This document shows, piece by piece, positions 33,886 through 45,105 of a DNA stretch of 64,000 nucleotides. Source of the stretch: Chelonoidis abingdonii (taxonomy: Eukaryota; Chordata; Testudines; Testudinidae). The notes below the pieces were generated by a model that ran no database searches, was not told where the DNA came from, and saw nothing but the letters and a program-made list of their open reading frames with translations. The stretch lies in the NCBI RefSeq assembly GCF_003597395.2, contig NC_133770.1, forward strand, positions 295,867,618 to 295,931,617. The letters are read 5' to 3'. How positions within the stretch are numbered: position 1 is the stretch's first letter; each line of letters opens with the position of its first letter. Made by a program: the position numbers and the translations under genes.

Positions 33886-34344
33886 ATCATAGAATCTCAG
33901 GGTTGGAAGGGACCTCAGAGGGTCATCTAGTCCAACCCCCTGCTCAAAGCAGGACCAACACCAACTAAATCACCCCAGCCAGGGCTTTGTCAAGTCTGAC
34001 CTTAAAAATCTCTAAGGAAGGAGATTCCACCACCTCCCTAGGTAACCCATTCCAGTGCTTCACCACTCTCCTAGTGAAAAAAGTTTTTCCTAATATCCAA
34101 CCTAAACCTCCCCCACTTCAACTTGAGACCATTACTCCTTGTTCTGTTATCTGCCACCACTGAGAACAGTCTAGATCCATCCTCTCTGGAACCCCCCTTC
34201 AGGTAGTTGAAAGTAGCTATCAAATCCCCCTTCATTCTTCTCTTCTGCAGCCTAAACAATCCTAGTTCCCTCAGCCTCTCCTCATAAGTCATGTGCTCCA
34301 GCCCCCTGATCATTTTTCTTGCCCTCCGCTGGACTCTTTCCAGC
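33886..34344 (-). mobile_element. Younger CR1 LINE inserted into the older CR1
   Basis: It begins with the minus-strand CR1 3' end (tcatagaatcatagaatctc, agggttggaagggacctcag). It carries the reverse-transcriptase C-terminal frame (34358-34071) with [17 protein letters not shown] and [11 protein letters not shown]. It interrupts the older element between 'ccagcagcag' and 'ccgcaccagtgcc', so the order of events is clear. Confidence 0.88.
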
Positions 34345-34440
34345 CGCACCAGTGCCAAGTACAGAGATAAAATAACCTCTACTCCTACTCCAGATTCAAG
34401 GACACCAAGAATTTTCCGTTAGACATCTTTTTTTTCTGAA
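34345..34440 (-). repeat. Older CR1 LINE copy, right part
   Basis: Continues the element left off at 33885. See the neighbouring entries. Confidence 0.75.
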
Positions 34441-35142
34441 TATTTAATAAACAAAACATGAGGAGCTGGGACTTGAGTTGAATGTGGTGATTCCGATTTC
34501 TGGTAGTGTGTCAAGTGTTTCTCATTACGCAGGTAGGCCTCAAACTGGGAGTGAGAAATTTCTGTTTCTGGGAGCATTGTACGGTTCTTTTTCAGTGAAG
34601 AGAGTATCCCACATTTGGGTAACCTTCTCCACAAAATACGTTGGCAGTTCTTCATAGCAGTGATGCTGGTTTTTGGGATAGCAGGAAGACAAACCGAATT
34701 GATGAAGTAATTAACCTTCCTGAAAAGTTCTGCTGGTTACTTAGCAATTTCAATAACCAATGAGATATATGATCTTTTTCTTTCTATCACGGCTGTTGAA
34801 TAACACTGTAGTGAGCCATAGATGTCTTTTGGCACAGTATGCACCCCAAGGGAGAACAGGTGCTTAGCAGGGATACAGCATGACTGAAAGCAGAGTATCA
34901 CAAGCAATCCAAAAACTCTTCTTTCCCCTTCACTTAGGAGAAGAACTATTGCCCTTGTCTCATGCCAGAGCAGTTCAGCTAAATTCACTATTCTCAAAGT
35001 ATTTTGGACTTTATTTTCAGCACCGCACTTCCATCAGAGCCATTACACAAATCTTAACAAAGGCATTGTACTTCTATACCTTCAAAAAACCTATGTTAAA
35101 AGAACATTAAGATAGCAAAGTGAAGCACCCAAAAGTTAGGAA
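34441..35142. other. Intronic sequence, nothing recognised
   Basis: Frames at 34419-35110 are short and unsupported. Confidence 0.5.
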
Positions 35143-35156
35143 ATGCTGGGATTAAG

Positions 35157-35359
35157 TAAAAGCAGCAGAGAATCCTGTGGCACCTTATAGACTAACAGAC
35201 GTTTTGGAGCATGAGCTTTCGTGGGTGAATACATCGTGCATCTGACCAAGTGGGTATTCACCCACGAAAGCTCATGCTCCAAAACGTCTGTTAGTCTATA
35301 AGGTGCCACAGGATTCTCTGCTGCTTTTACAGATCCAGACTAACACGGCTACCCCTCTG
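35157..35359 (+). mobile_element. Penelope-like 3' end with perfect 76-bp palindrome
   Basis: Arms 35157-35232 and 35254-35329 are exact reverse complements around a 21-nt loop. The right arm continues as cagatccagactaacacggc to the family 3' terminus. ATGCTGGGATTAAG flanks the unit on both sides (35143-35156 and 35360-35373). The arms contain the family signature ggcaccttatagactaacag. The junction where the inverted arm begins is the same as in the 12334 copy. Confidence 0.92.
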
Positions 35360-35373
35360 ATGCTGGGATTAAG

Positions 35374-35639
35374 GTTGCCTGTGCAACCTTAATTCAGCCC
35401 TGTTGTGCTTATACATCATGACAGTCTTAATTACATGATCATATACCATTTTTTCCTACCAAACACCTGGCCTCATTCAATGGACAGAATAGGCAGTATT
35501 CCTTTGATGGGTAACTACTAAATATTCCATTTGATAGTCCTCATTCAATGTGTGGTCCCCTTGCATTATTTACTGCACCACAACCAAACCCAGCGCTTGA
35601 ATACAGAATTATTAATTTCCTCATGGGCTTTTCACTGAT
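35374..35639. other. Intronic spacer
   Basis: Unique-looking sequence without supported features. Confidence 0.5.
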
Positions 35640-35930
35640 GCCCTCACAGTAGTTTACAAACATTATTCAATATATCTTCACACCATTGTGAGAACAGGTC
35701 ATATTATTGTGCCCATTTTACAGATGAGGAACAGAAACTAAGGCCCAGAAAAGTCACTCATTTAATGTCGGGCAACCAGAAAATGAGGAACATACGATTC
35801 ACAGCCAGCTGTGAACATTTTGGTTTAAGTGACTGACCCAACCTCACACAGAAACTGTGTGGCACAGGCAGAAATAGATTTCAGTTCTTCAGGGCAGCAT
35901 TCAACTGCCTTAGCGATGAGACCATCCTTT
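35640..35930 (-). repeat. MIR SINE
   Basis: The reverse-complement core reads 'ttattgtgcccattttacagatgagg..aggcccagaaaagtcactc', followed later by cacacagaaactgtgtggca and cagaaatagatttcagttc. Confidence 0.75.
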
Positions 35931-36242
35931 CTCTCCCTGCATCCTCTGAATCATTCACTATACACCTTCCAACTATTGCAACAAATGAGGCAGAGGCCCT
36001 ACCGACAACAGCCTTCTTCACTACACAACCCTGATTTATACCCAGGGCATGTCCATCTTGTGCACTGAATGAGGCAAGGGGTCCTGTGGAAGAAACAACA
36101 TGTGATCAAGTAATTAAAGATGGTATCATCATAATGTGTATGCAAAAGGGGACCAAATTAAGTTTACAAAAGCACCCTTGATTATGGCCTTTTGAGTGCT
36201 TGACGATGCAACCTTAACATTCTTTTAACATAGGAAAGTATA
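35931..36242. other. Intronic spacer
   Basis: Nothing recognised. Confidence 0.5.
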
Positions 36243-36255
36243 TCCCCAAACTAAG

Positions 36256-36373
36256 GTTTCAGAGTAGCAGCCGTGTTAGTCTGTATCTGCAAAAACAACA
36301 GGAGTACTTGTGGCACCTTAGAGACTAACAAAATTATTTGAGCATAAGCTTTCATGGGCTACAGCCCACTTCG
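36256..36373 (-). mobile_element. Truncated Penelope-like 3' end with 13-bp duplication
   Basis: It carries the family 3' sequence in minus orientation (tttcagagtagcagccgtgt, tagtctgtatctgc, cttagagactaacaaaatt, ctacagcccacttcg). It is flanked by TCCCCAAACTAAG at 36243-36255 and 36374-36386. It has a single arm and no palindrome. Confidence 0.9.
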
Positions 36374-36423
36374 TCCCCAAACTAAGTTTTTTAAAGCTTA
36401 AAATGTTTTAAAGCTTCAAAATT

Positions 36424-36437
36424 GGGGGGGGGGGGGG
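36424..36437 (+). repeat. 14-bp G homopolymer
   Basis: Uninterrupted G run. Its length may be unreliable in the assembly. Confidence 0.9.
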
Positions 36438-38436
36438 ACAAAAAACCGACCAAATATTTAACTCTGTGGAATCATATTGTCTCGCACATGGATCATCAGC
36501 AGGGTTGGGATCTTTAAATCCACAGCACAGTATTCTAACCCTTGAGTTAATAAAGCAACTGATAGCATTAGAAAGCTGTTATCTTTTGTGTAGACCTGCC
36601 ACTAGAGGGGGGATGGAAGAATACACATTGCCAGTACCACTGAATTATGTGCACTCCAGCCCTGGACACGGGTGACCCTTTGTGACAGAATGAGTATGTC
36701 TGTAAATAAAATAATATTTAACAGCTGAAGAGCTTGAGGGGGTGTGATTCAGATTTAGCAAAACTCCATAAACCAGGTGAAACTCCCCTACTCAATGAAC
36801 AAGTGAACAAACCATTTTACTTCTGAGGCAGGCGAGTCTTTGAAATACAGCCTCTGCAGTGTGCTGTTAATCTTTCAGAAGGCAGCTATTAAAGGTCTTT
36901 GTATCCTCAATGGGCCATCTCTTAGACCTTCACTAGACAAACCCAGAGAGAAAGCAGCAATTCCCTTACCTTACCCCACTTAGTTGTACATGTAGGTAAT
37001 TCAGAAAAATTGTTTGCAGAGTGGAGGTGTTGCTCTTGAGTAGGATGGGAAGCCTGACTGGACACAAAACTGCCACAGGGTGTGGCGAGATCTCTGAATG
37101 CATGAAAGACAGCTGAGATTCACTTTCTCTCAGAACTGGATGGGGTAGGAACTGAAGTCAGACATAGATTGCTTTTTGGAATACTTAAGGACTGTTTTCC
37201 CTCTGTACCTTTCAGTGAGAATGTCTGGCCTGGCTTAGCTTATGCCAACTATAAATCTAGGTATGTTAACGCAAGCCATTTTTAACTCCATGTTTTTGTT
37301 TTAAAATAATCTTGTTCTTACGAAGCAATCTGCTGTTGTGTGTGGTGAAGGTTCACCCTGCACCACTCAAAAGGGGGGTTCCAGATGGCAAAGAGGTTCT
37401 GGAACTTAAACCCCATCACTCAGATCTTGGGCAATAGGACAGGGGCAAAGGCCTCCATTCCCAGTGAAGCGTGTTGCGAACAGCTGTGGCAGACAAACAA
37501 CCGGGCTGATGCCAACAGGACAGAGGAAGATACAAGAGTTGGCAGTGACTGTGCTGGATCTAGAGACCAATCGTGCAGGGCCTTTCATCACACACAAATA
37601 CAATGGAACCTATTTATTGTGAAGTCCCCTTTCCCCCGCCCACACATACACCCATTTCACTCTAATCAGAGAGATGTAGACACAAAATATGAAACCAGAA
37701 TGTGTGGCAATTTTATTATCTAAATAAAATTCTACTCAAATGTTGTCTTCACGGTGACGCTAAAAGTAATAAACTTACCAAATGTCCACTCATTGCTCCC
37801 TGAACATTTTCTGGGTTAGAGGAGACTCAAGGAGAAATGTGTGACAGTCTCAGAACAAGCAGGGTTGGGTGCTGAGGAGGGGGGAAGAGATTAAACCGTA
37901 ACTGTTTGCTGCAGAGGTAGCACACACAGCTCAGAAATCTCTTCTGAACAATTAACAAGGAGCCGCACCTGAGGAACAACTGACTATACTAAATTTCTCA
38001 GGTAAAACCACCACCTTGCTATGACTAATGCACTAGGTAATGCTATCTCAGAATGGCAGCTCCAGTGCTGAACTGTTCAGTGCATCCAGGACGCAAGGTA
38101 GCTATGCCTACATACAGCTTAGGGCATTAGCTACATCTAGAAAGTACACACCTGCCATGTTGCTAAATGCAGCAGTTACATTCAGGTAAACACACCAGCT
38201 TTGTGCTGAATATTTCAGACACACTTGTACGTTCTGTGTGGGTGAAACATCAACAAAAAGTAGCAGCCCGGTGGTGAACAATCAACAAGGACACTGCAGG
38301 CTTGAAAAATTACTTCTGTCCCATCCTCCTGTTCCAGAGGGTGTTGGATGCACTATAGGATCTTGGAGGGGTAAAGTAGGGAGAAAGAAGGTAGAAATCT
38401 TGGGTTCCATCTTTAAAAGGAGAAAATGTAACCAAG
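36438..38436. other. Intronic sequence, possibly with LTR remains near 36960-37560
   Basis: The middle part (37190-37340) has an AT-rich, poly(A)-like layout that could be part of an LTR, but I found no termini. The frame 37385-37723 has no known domain. Confidence 0.35.
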
Positions 38437-38444
38437 AATAAGAG

Positions 38445-38792
38445 CATAGGTGCTGAGGTTCTCTTTTCCCAAGGGGTGCTCCACTCCTGCTCTGCCTCGA
38501 GGCCCCACCCTCACTCTGCCTCTTCCTGCCCCTGCTCTACCACCTGCCCCAAGGCCCTGCCCTCACTCTGCCTCTTCCCACCCTGCTCCATCCCCTCCCC
38601 GAGGTTCCCACTCACTCACTGCTCACTGCCCTCCCCCAGGCCTCTCCCCCGCACCCATCAGCTGTTTTGTGGCATCTGATGATCTGATTGGGGGTGCCGT
38701 CAAACAACTGCAGCTGGTGAGTGCTGAGCACCCATTACTTTTTTTTCCATGGGTGCTCCGGCCTCAGAGCACCCATGGAGTCAGCACCTATG
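38445..38792. mobile_element. hAT MITE, same family as 11342-11789
   Basis: The ends cataggtgctgagg and gtcagcacctatg are inverted. The flanks AATAAGAG (38437-38444) and AATAAGAA (38793-38800) match at 7 of 8. Near the right end is the same small hairpin as in the other copy (gggtgctccggcctcagagcaccc). Confidence 0.9.
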
Positions 38793-39453
38793 AATAAGAA
38801 CGAAATTCTGCCATGAGATGTACATCCCATGAGCTACGTTCATGAAAAGGAGGATAGAATTGATTCCTATGTCTGATTTTGTTATGTTGTCCATTAAAAA
38901 AGAAGCATTTTAATAGCAAATTGCACCACACTTAGAAAAGCCATTTTAGTGTGTATGCAATGAAAATGTGTGTGTGTTGGTGTGAGAGAGAGAGAGAGAG
39001 AGAGAGACTACCCAAATCTGCTAGAAGTGAGATGTAACATACTATTTTGTGTCATTTGATGTGTTCTGACCCATGCCAGTTTTGACACCATAATAATTTG
39101 GTTTCTGCTATAAATTTATGTCTTCCCATGACCCCTTCTTCTCTCTCTTTGCTTGACTGTTCTTGGCAAGGAAAACCTACTTCAGCTTCCAATTCTGGCC
39201 ATCACATTCACATTAAAAAAATAATTAACCAGTCATTTTCCTTCATCCACTCACCATCCTTCTCAAACCAGCACAAGAGAAGATTTATAAAATCAATACA
39301 GTTCCTACCAACATTAATCATAAATGTGAAGTAACAAAAAGGAGTTGTGCAAAAAGTGGTCCAGCTTTATAAAGGGGGAGGGGGAGAAAAAATAGATGGG
39401 AATAATATGGAACGAGAGAGACAGAGATCCCCAGCAATACAAAATAGACTCAC
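38793..39453. other. TSNARE1 intron downstream of exon 39454-39523
   Basis: Contains a (GA)n run at 38984-39007 and otherwise unassigned sequence. In gene orientation this is the start of the intron after the exon. Confidence 0.6.
38984..39007 (+). repeat. (GA)n microsatellite
   Basis: About twelve GA units following a short TG run. Confidence 0.9.
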
Positions 39454-39523
39454 AGTCCATCTCGCAGCTCTTGCGTATCATTCAATGTCCCAAGAGATCG
39501 AAGGGTTCTTTCCAAGGAAGTCA
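39454..39523 (-). CDS. TSNARE1: TSNARE1 coding exon (downstream of the two seen)
   Basis: On the minus strand a long pyrimidine tract (tctttctttttgtgttgacag) leads into TG ACT TCC TTG GAA AGA ... and the exon ends GGA CT before the donor gtgagt. The 70-bp exon encodes TSLERTLRSLGTLNDTQELR followed by DG and a split codon. This corresponds to a syntaxin-like N-terminal helical segment of TSNARE1, a SNARE-family protein linked to endosomal membrane trafficking. The first two bases complete a valine codon whose G is the last base of the exon at 54729-54806, so the exons are consecutive. The exon ends after two bases of a Leu codon. The next exon was not found in 1-39400 and presumably lies outside. 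The identification rests on recalled family similarity; the splice phasing is read directly from the sequence. Confidence 0.9.
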
Positions 39524-40625
39524 CTGTCAACACAAAAAGAAAGAAAAGAGAAAGAAATGACACATTTCAGACAAAAGTATTTATATGTCTAAATGGGGTT
39601 TCTTTCAAACCCGTTCACTAACTAACATATGGACACATAAAAACAGCAAGAGCTGAAGGTCGGACAATACTAACTCCATAAGAGGACATTAATAATGTGG
39701 AATAATTCTTTTGCATCTTGAGGGTGTATTATACATACTTGTTTTTTGTATAGATCATAACTGTACAGAAAGATTTACTACAACTCAGATAAACTAAAGA
39801 AAATCTCTCCCTCATAGACCTTACAACTGAACAACACAAGCCCAAGAGTGCCCTTTGGTCATTTTCTGTGGTACATTTTCTGAAAAGATTCAGAGGAGGT
39901 ACAGAAGAATGCTCGGTTTAAATTAATGATCTAAGGATAAGGAGTGGCATGAAAGGAGCAAAATATGTAATAGAGGGAGAAGACGGAACAGTCTGTTATA
40001 AATGAATTAAAAGGAAGGAGGCCATGCAAGAGGTTAAGCTGGAATAGAGTTCTAGGGCATATGGAAGGCAAGGCTAATCTAAATTTTATGTGGATAATGA
40101 AGAGCCAGTGGAGACAATCCATCAAAGAGATAAGGTGAGAGAGTAGCAAGAAAGGAAAATGATCTTGGCGGCCTTGAATGAGCTCTGCTCCACACTCCAG
40201 AAGAACAAGGTCACTGTCGATATGTTCTGTGACCCCCTCAAGGTCACTGTCACTATGTCCCGTGGGGAAATTGGGTCCCCCCGTCTCCCAAATATGGCAA
40301 TCAGTTCAAATCCAAGCATGTCTGACCACTGTTAAGCATCTACCCCAACTGTACAGCCTGAAAGACTGTTGGTATGTCCTTTTCATCCTGAATTTGAGAT
40401 GCAGATTTGAAATCCTAAAATAAGGCACCCTACAAAGGTCACATGGATTCCATAGTCAACTGACTGCCACATTAAAGAGTCTTTATTCTTTTTAATAATT
40501 AAGAACAAAAAGGTAAATCTTATATTCATGATGTCATCAGATTAGTCCAGTGGATCCCAGAGCAGCACTCAGGTAGTGTAAAAATGGAGCAGACTGCAGC
40601 CACTTCCTTCTTTAATACAGTGATA
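39524..40625. other. TSNARE1 intron, acceptor side, with a possible ancient repeat
   Basis: Starts with the acceptor pyrimidine tract of the exon. Sequence around 40080-40180 ('agagccagtggagacaatcc..aaaatgatcttggcggcc') resembles an old amniote repeat I cannot name. No further exon was seen. Confidence 0.45.
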
Positions 40626-40630
40626 CAGCC

Positions 40631-41479
40631 TGTCATAAACAGATAGTTAAGGGTTAATGTCTCTTTCACCTGTAAAGGTTTAACAAACAGTGAACCTGGA
40701 ACACCTGACCAGAGGACCAATCAGGAGACAAGATACTTTAAAATCTGGGTGAAGGGAAGCTTTTGTGTGTGTTCTTTGTGTATGTTCTCTCTGGGTTCTG
40801 AGAGGGACCAGACACGTAAGCAGATTCCTCCAATCTTTCTGAAAAAATCTCTTCTGTTTTAATTTTAGTAAGTATCAGGATAAAGGTGGTTTTAATCTTT
40901 TTAATTGTTTTCTTTATTTGCAAATGTGTAGTTTGTTGGAAGTATTTTAATTTGTATTTGTGCTGGGGGGAGGTTTCTTTCTAGTGTCTATAAGCTAAAA
41001 GATCCTGTAATATTTCATTTTGAATTTACAGAGATTTCTTACTTTTTTCTTTCTTTTATTAAAAGCTTTTCTTTTAAAAGACCTAATTGATTTTTTCCCC
41101 TTGTTAAGGCTCTAAGGTATTGAGTCTGTACTCACCAGGGAATTGGTGGGAGAAGGGAGGGGGTGGAGGTGGAATTCCTCTATGTTTTAAGATTCAAGGA
41201 GTTTGAATCTCAGTGATCTTCCAGGGTAATCCAGGGAGGGGAAGCTTGAGAGAGGCAACGGTGAAGGAAAGGGTTTACTTTCCTTGTGTCAAGATCCAGG
41301 GGATCTGGATCTTGGGGTCCCCAGGGAAGGTTTTGGGGGGACCAGAGTAGACCAGGCACTCCAAGTCCTGGTTGGTGGCAGCCTACAAGATCTAAGCTGG
41401 TACTTAAGCTTAGAGGAATTCATGTTGGTATCCAATTTTTGGACTCTAAGGTTCAGAGTGGGGAAAGAATACCATTACA
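40631..41479 (+). mobile_element. Solo LTR with perfect 5-bp target duplication CAGCC
   Basis: It begins TGTCATAAACAGATAGTTAA and ends ..gaataccattaca, that is TG..CA. CAGCC lies on both sides (40626-40630 and 41480-41484). At 849 bp without internal genes it is a solo LTR, the usual outcome of recombination between two LTRs. 'cacctgaccagaggaccaatcagg' gives CAAT-type promoter sequence. The exact TG..CA ends and perfect duplication suggest it is younger than the related copy at 6203-7108. Confidence 0.9.
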
Positions 41480-41484
41480 CAGCC

Positions 41485-42329
41485 TCTGGTTCTACAACTC
41501 CCACATGCAACTGTCCGTCTTTATCGGAGCAGCATTGCACTGAGAAAAACAGAGAGATGACTGCTTGCTGGGATCTCGACGCTCTGCAAACCTCACACCC
41601 TTGTATTAGAGACAAAGGTGGCTGCAGCTGCATGCTGATCTTCATGGGTAACGCTTTGTTCATCCTTATACTACCAACATTCATTTTTCCCCACTCCTAG
41701 ACAGTGTGCATTAATTCTCATCAACCAGCACTTTGTTAGGACCACAGGAACTGCTATACCAGAACAGATCAAAAAATCAGTTTCTCCTCCTCCGACACTG
41801 GCCAACGCCAAATGCTTCAGAAGGTGGCATAACCCCCCGGTAATTACCTAACTGAGGTTTTGTTTATGGCTGGCTTGCCTTAGTATGCAACTCCTGAGGG
41901 GCTAAGAAACAATATTCTGCTTTCCACTCACCCATGCTCTCACTCATCTCCACCCTGAGTCTCATTCCATCCCATTCGGTTCAAACTAGAGGCCGGTCAC
42001 AAGCTGTAAATGTGAGGAGGCATCACTCTCCAAGCCAATGAATCATCCAAACGCTGAGGTTTTCATTCAGGCAAAAATCCTTCCCGCCCTCCCGTGTAAT
42101 ATGTAACCATTGTGACTGAGTCCAAATCCATTCCAGGGTTCAGCTCCCACCCTTGTCCCATCAGTGGTTTGTCCTTGAGCTGGCGTAAGCCATAAAAAAT
42201 CATCATGGCAGTTAAACTGCCACTCCACAAACATTCTGTGCTCCCCTCCCTTCTGGTGTGCCCAAAGGGCCCACGTACAGAATGGAAGGCCGAGGCCCTT
42301 TTGCAGACTGTGTGCTGTTCTAGTCAATC
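41485..42329. other. Intronic sequence, nothing recognised
   Basis: No exon or repeat was supported. Confidence 0.5.
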
Positions 42330-42985
42330 CATCTCCCACTAATCATTTTTGTTGCCCTCCTCTGTACTTTTTCCAATTCTCTGTTGGAATTGTACAGAGA
42401 AGGGTAAAAAAGAAAAAGTGATTAGGAGTATGGAACAGCTTCCATATGAGGAGAGATTAAAAAGACTGGGATTGTTCAGCTTGGAAAAGAGACGACTGAG
42501 GAGGGATATGACAGAGGTCTATAAAATCATGAATGGTGTGGAGAAAGTGAATAAGGAAGTGTTATTTATCCCATCACAAAACACAAGAACCAGGAGATAC
42601 CCAGTGAAATTAATAAGCAGCAGGTTTAAAACAAACAAAAGGAAGTTCTTCACACAACGCACAGTCAACCTGTGGAGATAATTGTCAGAAGATGCTGTGA
42701 AGGCCAAAATTATAAATGGCTTCAAAAAAGAATTAGATAATTTCATGAAGGATAAGTCTATCAATGGTTATTAGCCAAAATGGTCAGGGATGCAACCCCA
42801 TTCTCTGAGTGTCCCTAGCCTCTGATTGCCAGAAGCTGGGAGTGGACGATAGGGAATGGATCACTTGATTCTGTTCTGTTCATTCCCTTCGAAGCACCTG
42901 GCTCTGGCCACTGTCGGAAGACAGGATACTGGGCTAGATGGACCATTGATCTGAACCAGTATGGCCGTTCTTATGTTTATGAAGG
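42330..42985 (+). mobile_element. CR1 LINE C-terminus and 3'UTR, different subfamily
   Basis: The frame at about 42415-42681 encodes MEQLPYEERLKRLGLFSLEK, RLRRDMTEVYKIMNGV and SRFKTNKRKFFTQRTVNLW, the C-terminal part of a CR1-type LINE protein. The 3'UTR follows with 'actgggctagatggaccattgatctgaaccagtatggc' and ends cgttcttatgtttatg. A short minus-oriented CR1 scrap (atcatttttgttgccctcctctgtac) abuts it at 42340-42384. It is the only CR1 copy here that reads its protein on the plus strand. Confidence 0.88.
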
Positions 42986-43189
42986 ATGCTGGAGGCACCA
43001 ATGCAGGACAGGCCTGGAGCAATGGGCCTGAACTTTCATGTAGCTGAGCATCCTTACCTCCCATGGGAACTGGAAAAAGCCTTCAATCAGGCCAGAGATC
43101 ACCATGAAGTGGCAAATTACAGTAGGCACAGCCCTGCAAGTTAAGAGCAGGCTGACCCTCACAATGAGCACCTTGGTCTCTAGGGCAGT
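42986..43189. other. Intronic spacer
   Basis: Nothing recognised. Confidence 0.5.
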
Positions 43190-43480
43190 TAGCAAGAACA
43201 GTTTAAACTCTCATCCAAGGCCTCATCTGCTTGCATCTTGACTGCTGCAACCTCCTCCTTCTGCCCTCAATAAATCCCAGCATGCCCCACTCATATCCAT
43301 GCAAAATGCTGCAACAAAGATCATTTTCCTGGTTCTCTGCTTCAACCATGTCAACAACAAACAATGCATCAAGATAACGCTGGGGGGGTAGGGGGTAAGG
43401 TCCTCCTTCACCAGTTACGCCCCGCCACACTTCATTGTGCGGTTTAGTCCCCCAAGCTCAGCTGCTGCCAGTGAACACGT
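43190..43480 (+). repeat. Probable ancient L2-type LINE fragment
   Basis: The plus-strand reading contains 'LDCCNLLLL' followed in another frame by 'MQNAATKIIF', the order of the late reverse-transcriptase motif (LDYCN..QNAAAR) of L2/Jockey-type LINEs. It is strongly decayed. Confidence 0.5.
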
Positions 43481-44264
43481 CTTTTGAACTTTGCCAACCC
43501 AGAATATTCTAGATTTTACAGGTACAGTTACCACAGTTGCGAGAGGCAACTCATGAGGCTCATGATGGGAAAAGGAGACACTGAATGACTTCATTATATT
43601 TTAAAAGCCGAGTTCCAGTTACCATTCTAAGCTTCCTGTTTCAGTTGTTCAGGACTTCCTCACACAAATTCCATGTTTTGTCTCAGCTGAAGGGGAGTGA
43701 TTTTTTTTTTTTTTAACTTTGAGCCAAAGAGGTGCTTTCAAATACTGCAACCAGGCAAAACAAACAAACAAAGCTACCTTTCCATATGTTCCCGTTGGAA
43801 TGGTTGAAGCTAGAAACTTGGCGTGTTTTGCACTCCACAACAACTTAAGATTTATGAAAATCAGTCCAGCAGATTTTTAAAGCTAACAATGAGACTTTTG
43901 TAAATCCACAACATAAGTTGGCTCTTGTTACGTATGTTATTTAATCTATGCCACAAAATACACAAGATACAGAATAGTGACTAAGTTAAATCCAGTAGAA
44001 AAAATTTTCTTTTTGAATATTTGATGTCTGAACCTCAGTGTTGAAACAACAGTAGATGTATTTATTTTTTCCTTCTTGCATTTAAAACATATCAAGAATG
44101 TAAGCACTGTAGGATCTTTCACAATGAAAGACACCAGATAAATACAGGATATTATTATAACTTATCTCTTGGATTTTCTCAAGATACTCTCAATGGTACA
44201 AACATATATACATCACCAGTTGCGCTAGTACCTTAAGTCATGAAAAAGAACAGATAACTGGTAT
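43481..44264. other. Intronic sequence with a T-homopolymer
   Basis: A T run of about 15 at 43701-43715. Otherwise nothing recognised. Confidence 0.5.
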
Positions 44265-44480
44265 GGGCTCATCATCTGACTGTGGAAATGGAAGCCAGGA
44301 AATCCTAAATTTTCATCCTTGTTCTGACACTGACTCCATCTGTGACAGTATCCAAGCCACTTAATCATTCTGTGGCTTAATTTTGCTATCAGTAAGGCAG
44401 GAGTAATATTCACCTCTCTCAGAGGATTAATTCATTCATCTGCAACATATCTTGACAGTGAAAAGTACTACATAAGCAAT
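44265..44480 (+). repeat. Diverged MIR SINE
   Basis: The MIR order is followed by 'cattcttgttctgacactgactccatctgtgac' style sequence, then 'caagccacttaatcattctgtggcttaattt' and 'cacctctctcagaggatta'. Confidence 0.6.
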
Positions 44481-44554
44481 AAGAATGACCCTTTTTCAGG
44501 AGCCTGAGTGTTGTGACAAAATACATTGCCACCCTGAGATACTGGGGATGGAGA

Positions 44555-45105
44555 TGGGGATGGTCAAAAAATTTTTCCATCACAACTGGTTTTTAATGGA
44601 AAACTGGGCTTTCGACTAAAGATTTTTTTTGTTTTCATGAGAAGTGTCTGCTTTTCATGGAACATTTTAACTTTTCATCAAAAACCAGAATACTCCAAAA
44701 TCAAAAGGTTTTTGGTTCAGTACCAAAAGTTTCAATCCCAAAACCCCACGTAAGGTGCCCCAAAGGAGTTGCAGTTCCCAGGCTTTCTGACCCCCATTTT
44801 CCGAATGAGCTAGCTTCCCCAGCCAGACTACATGTCCCATGATATGCTGTGGCCATGGAACTTTCACTATGCACCACAGCTGCTCAGCAAGAACGGGGAC
44901 TGTTCTGCACCATGGAAAATGTAGTCCACACAAAGCCCAGCAGCTCATAAAGGAGAATGGGAACACAAGGAATTTGAACTACAACTCCCATGAGGCACCA
45001 AGGAGGCATTTTTTTCAAGTTTTGATTTTTCACTAAAAATCAACATTTTTTTTTTATTTTCAATTTTGACATAATTTTCTATGAAAAAATTCTGACCAGT
45101 TTCAA
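44555..45105. mobile_element. Foldback DNA-transposon relic
   Basis: The left end ggtcaaaaaatttttccatc and right end gaaaaaattctgacc are inverted. Inside are inverted blocks 'actacatgtcccatgatatg' near 44828 and 'ctacaactcccatgagg' near 44980. The 99-residue frame on the minus strand is a by-product. Confidence 0.5.
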
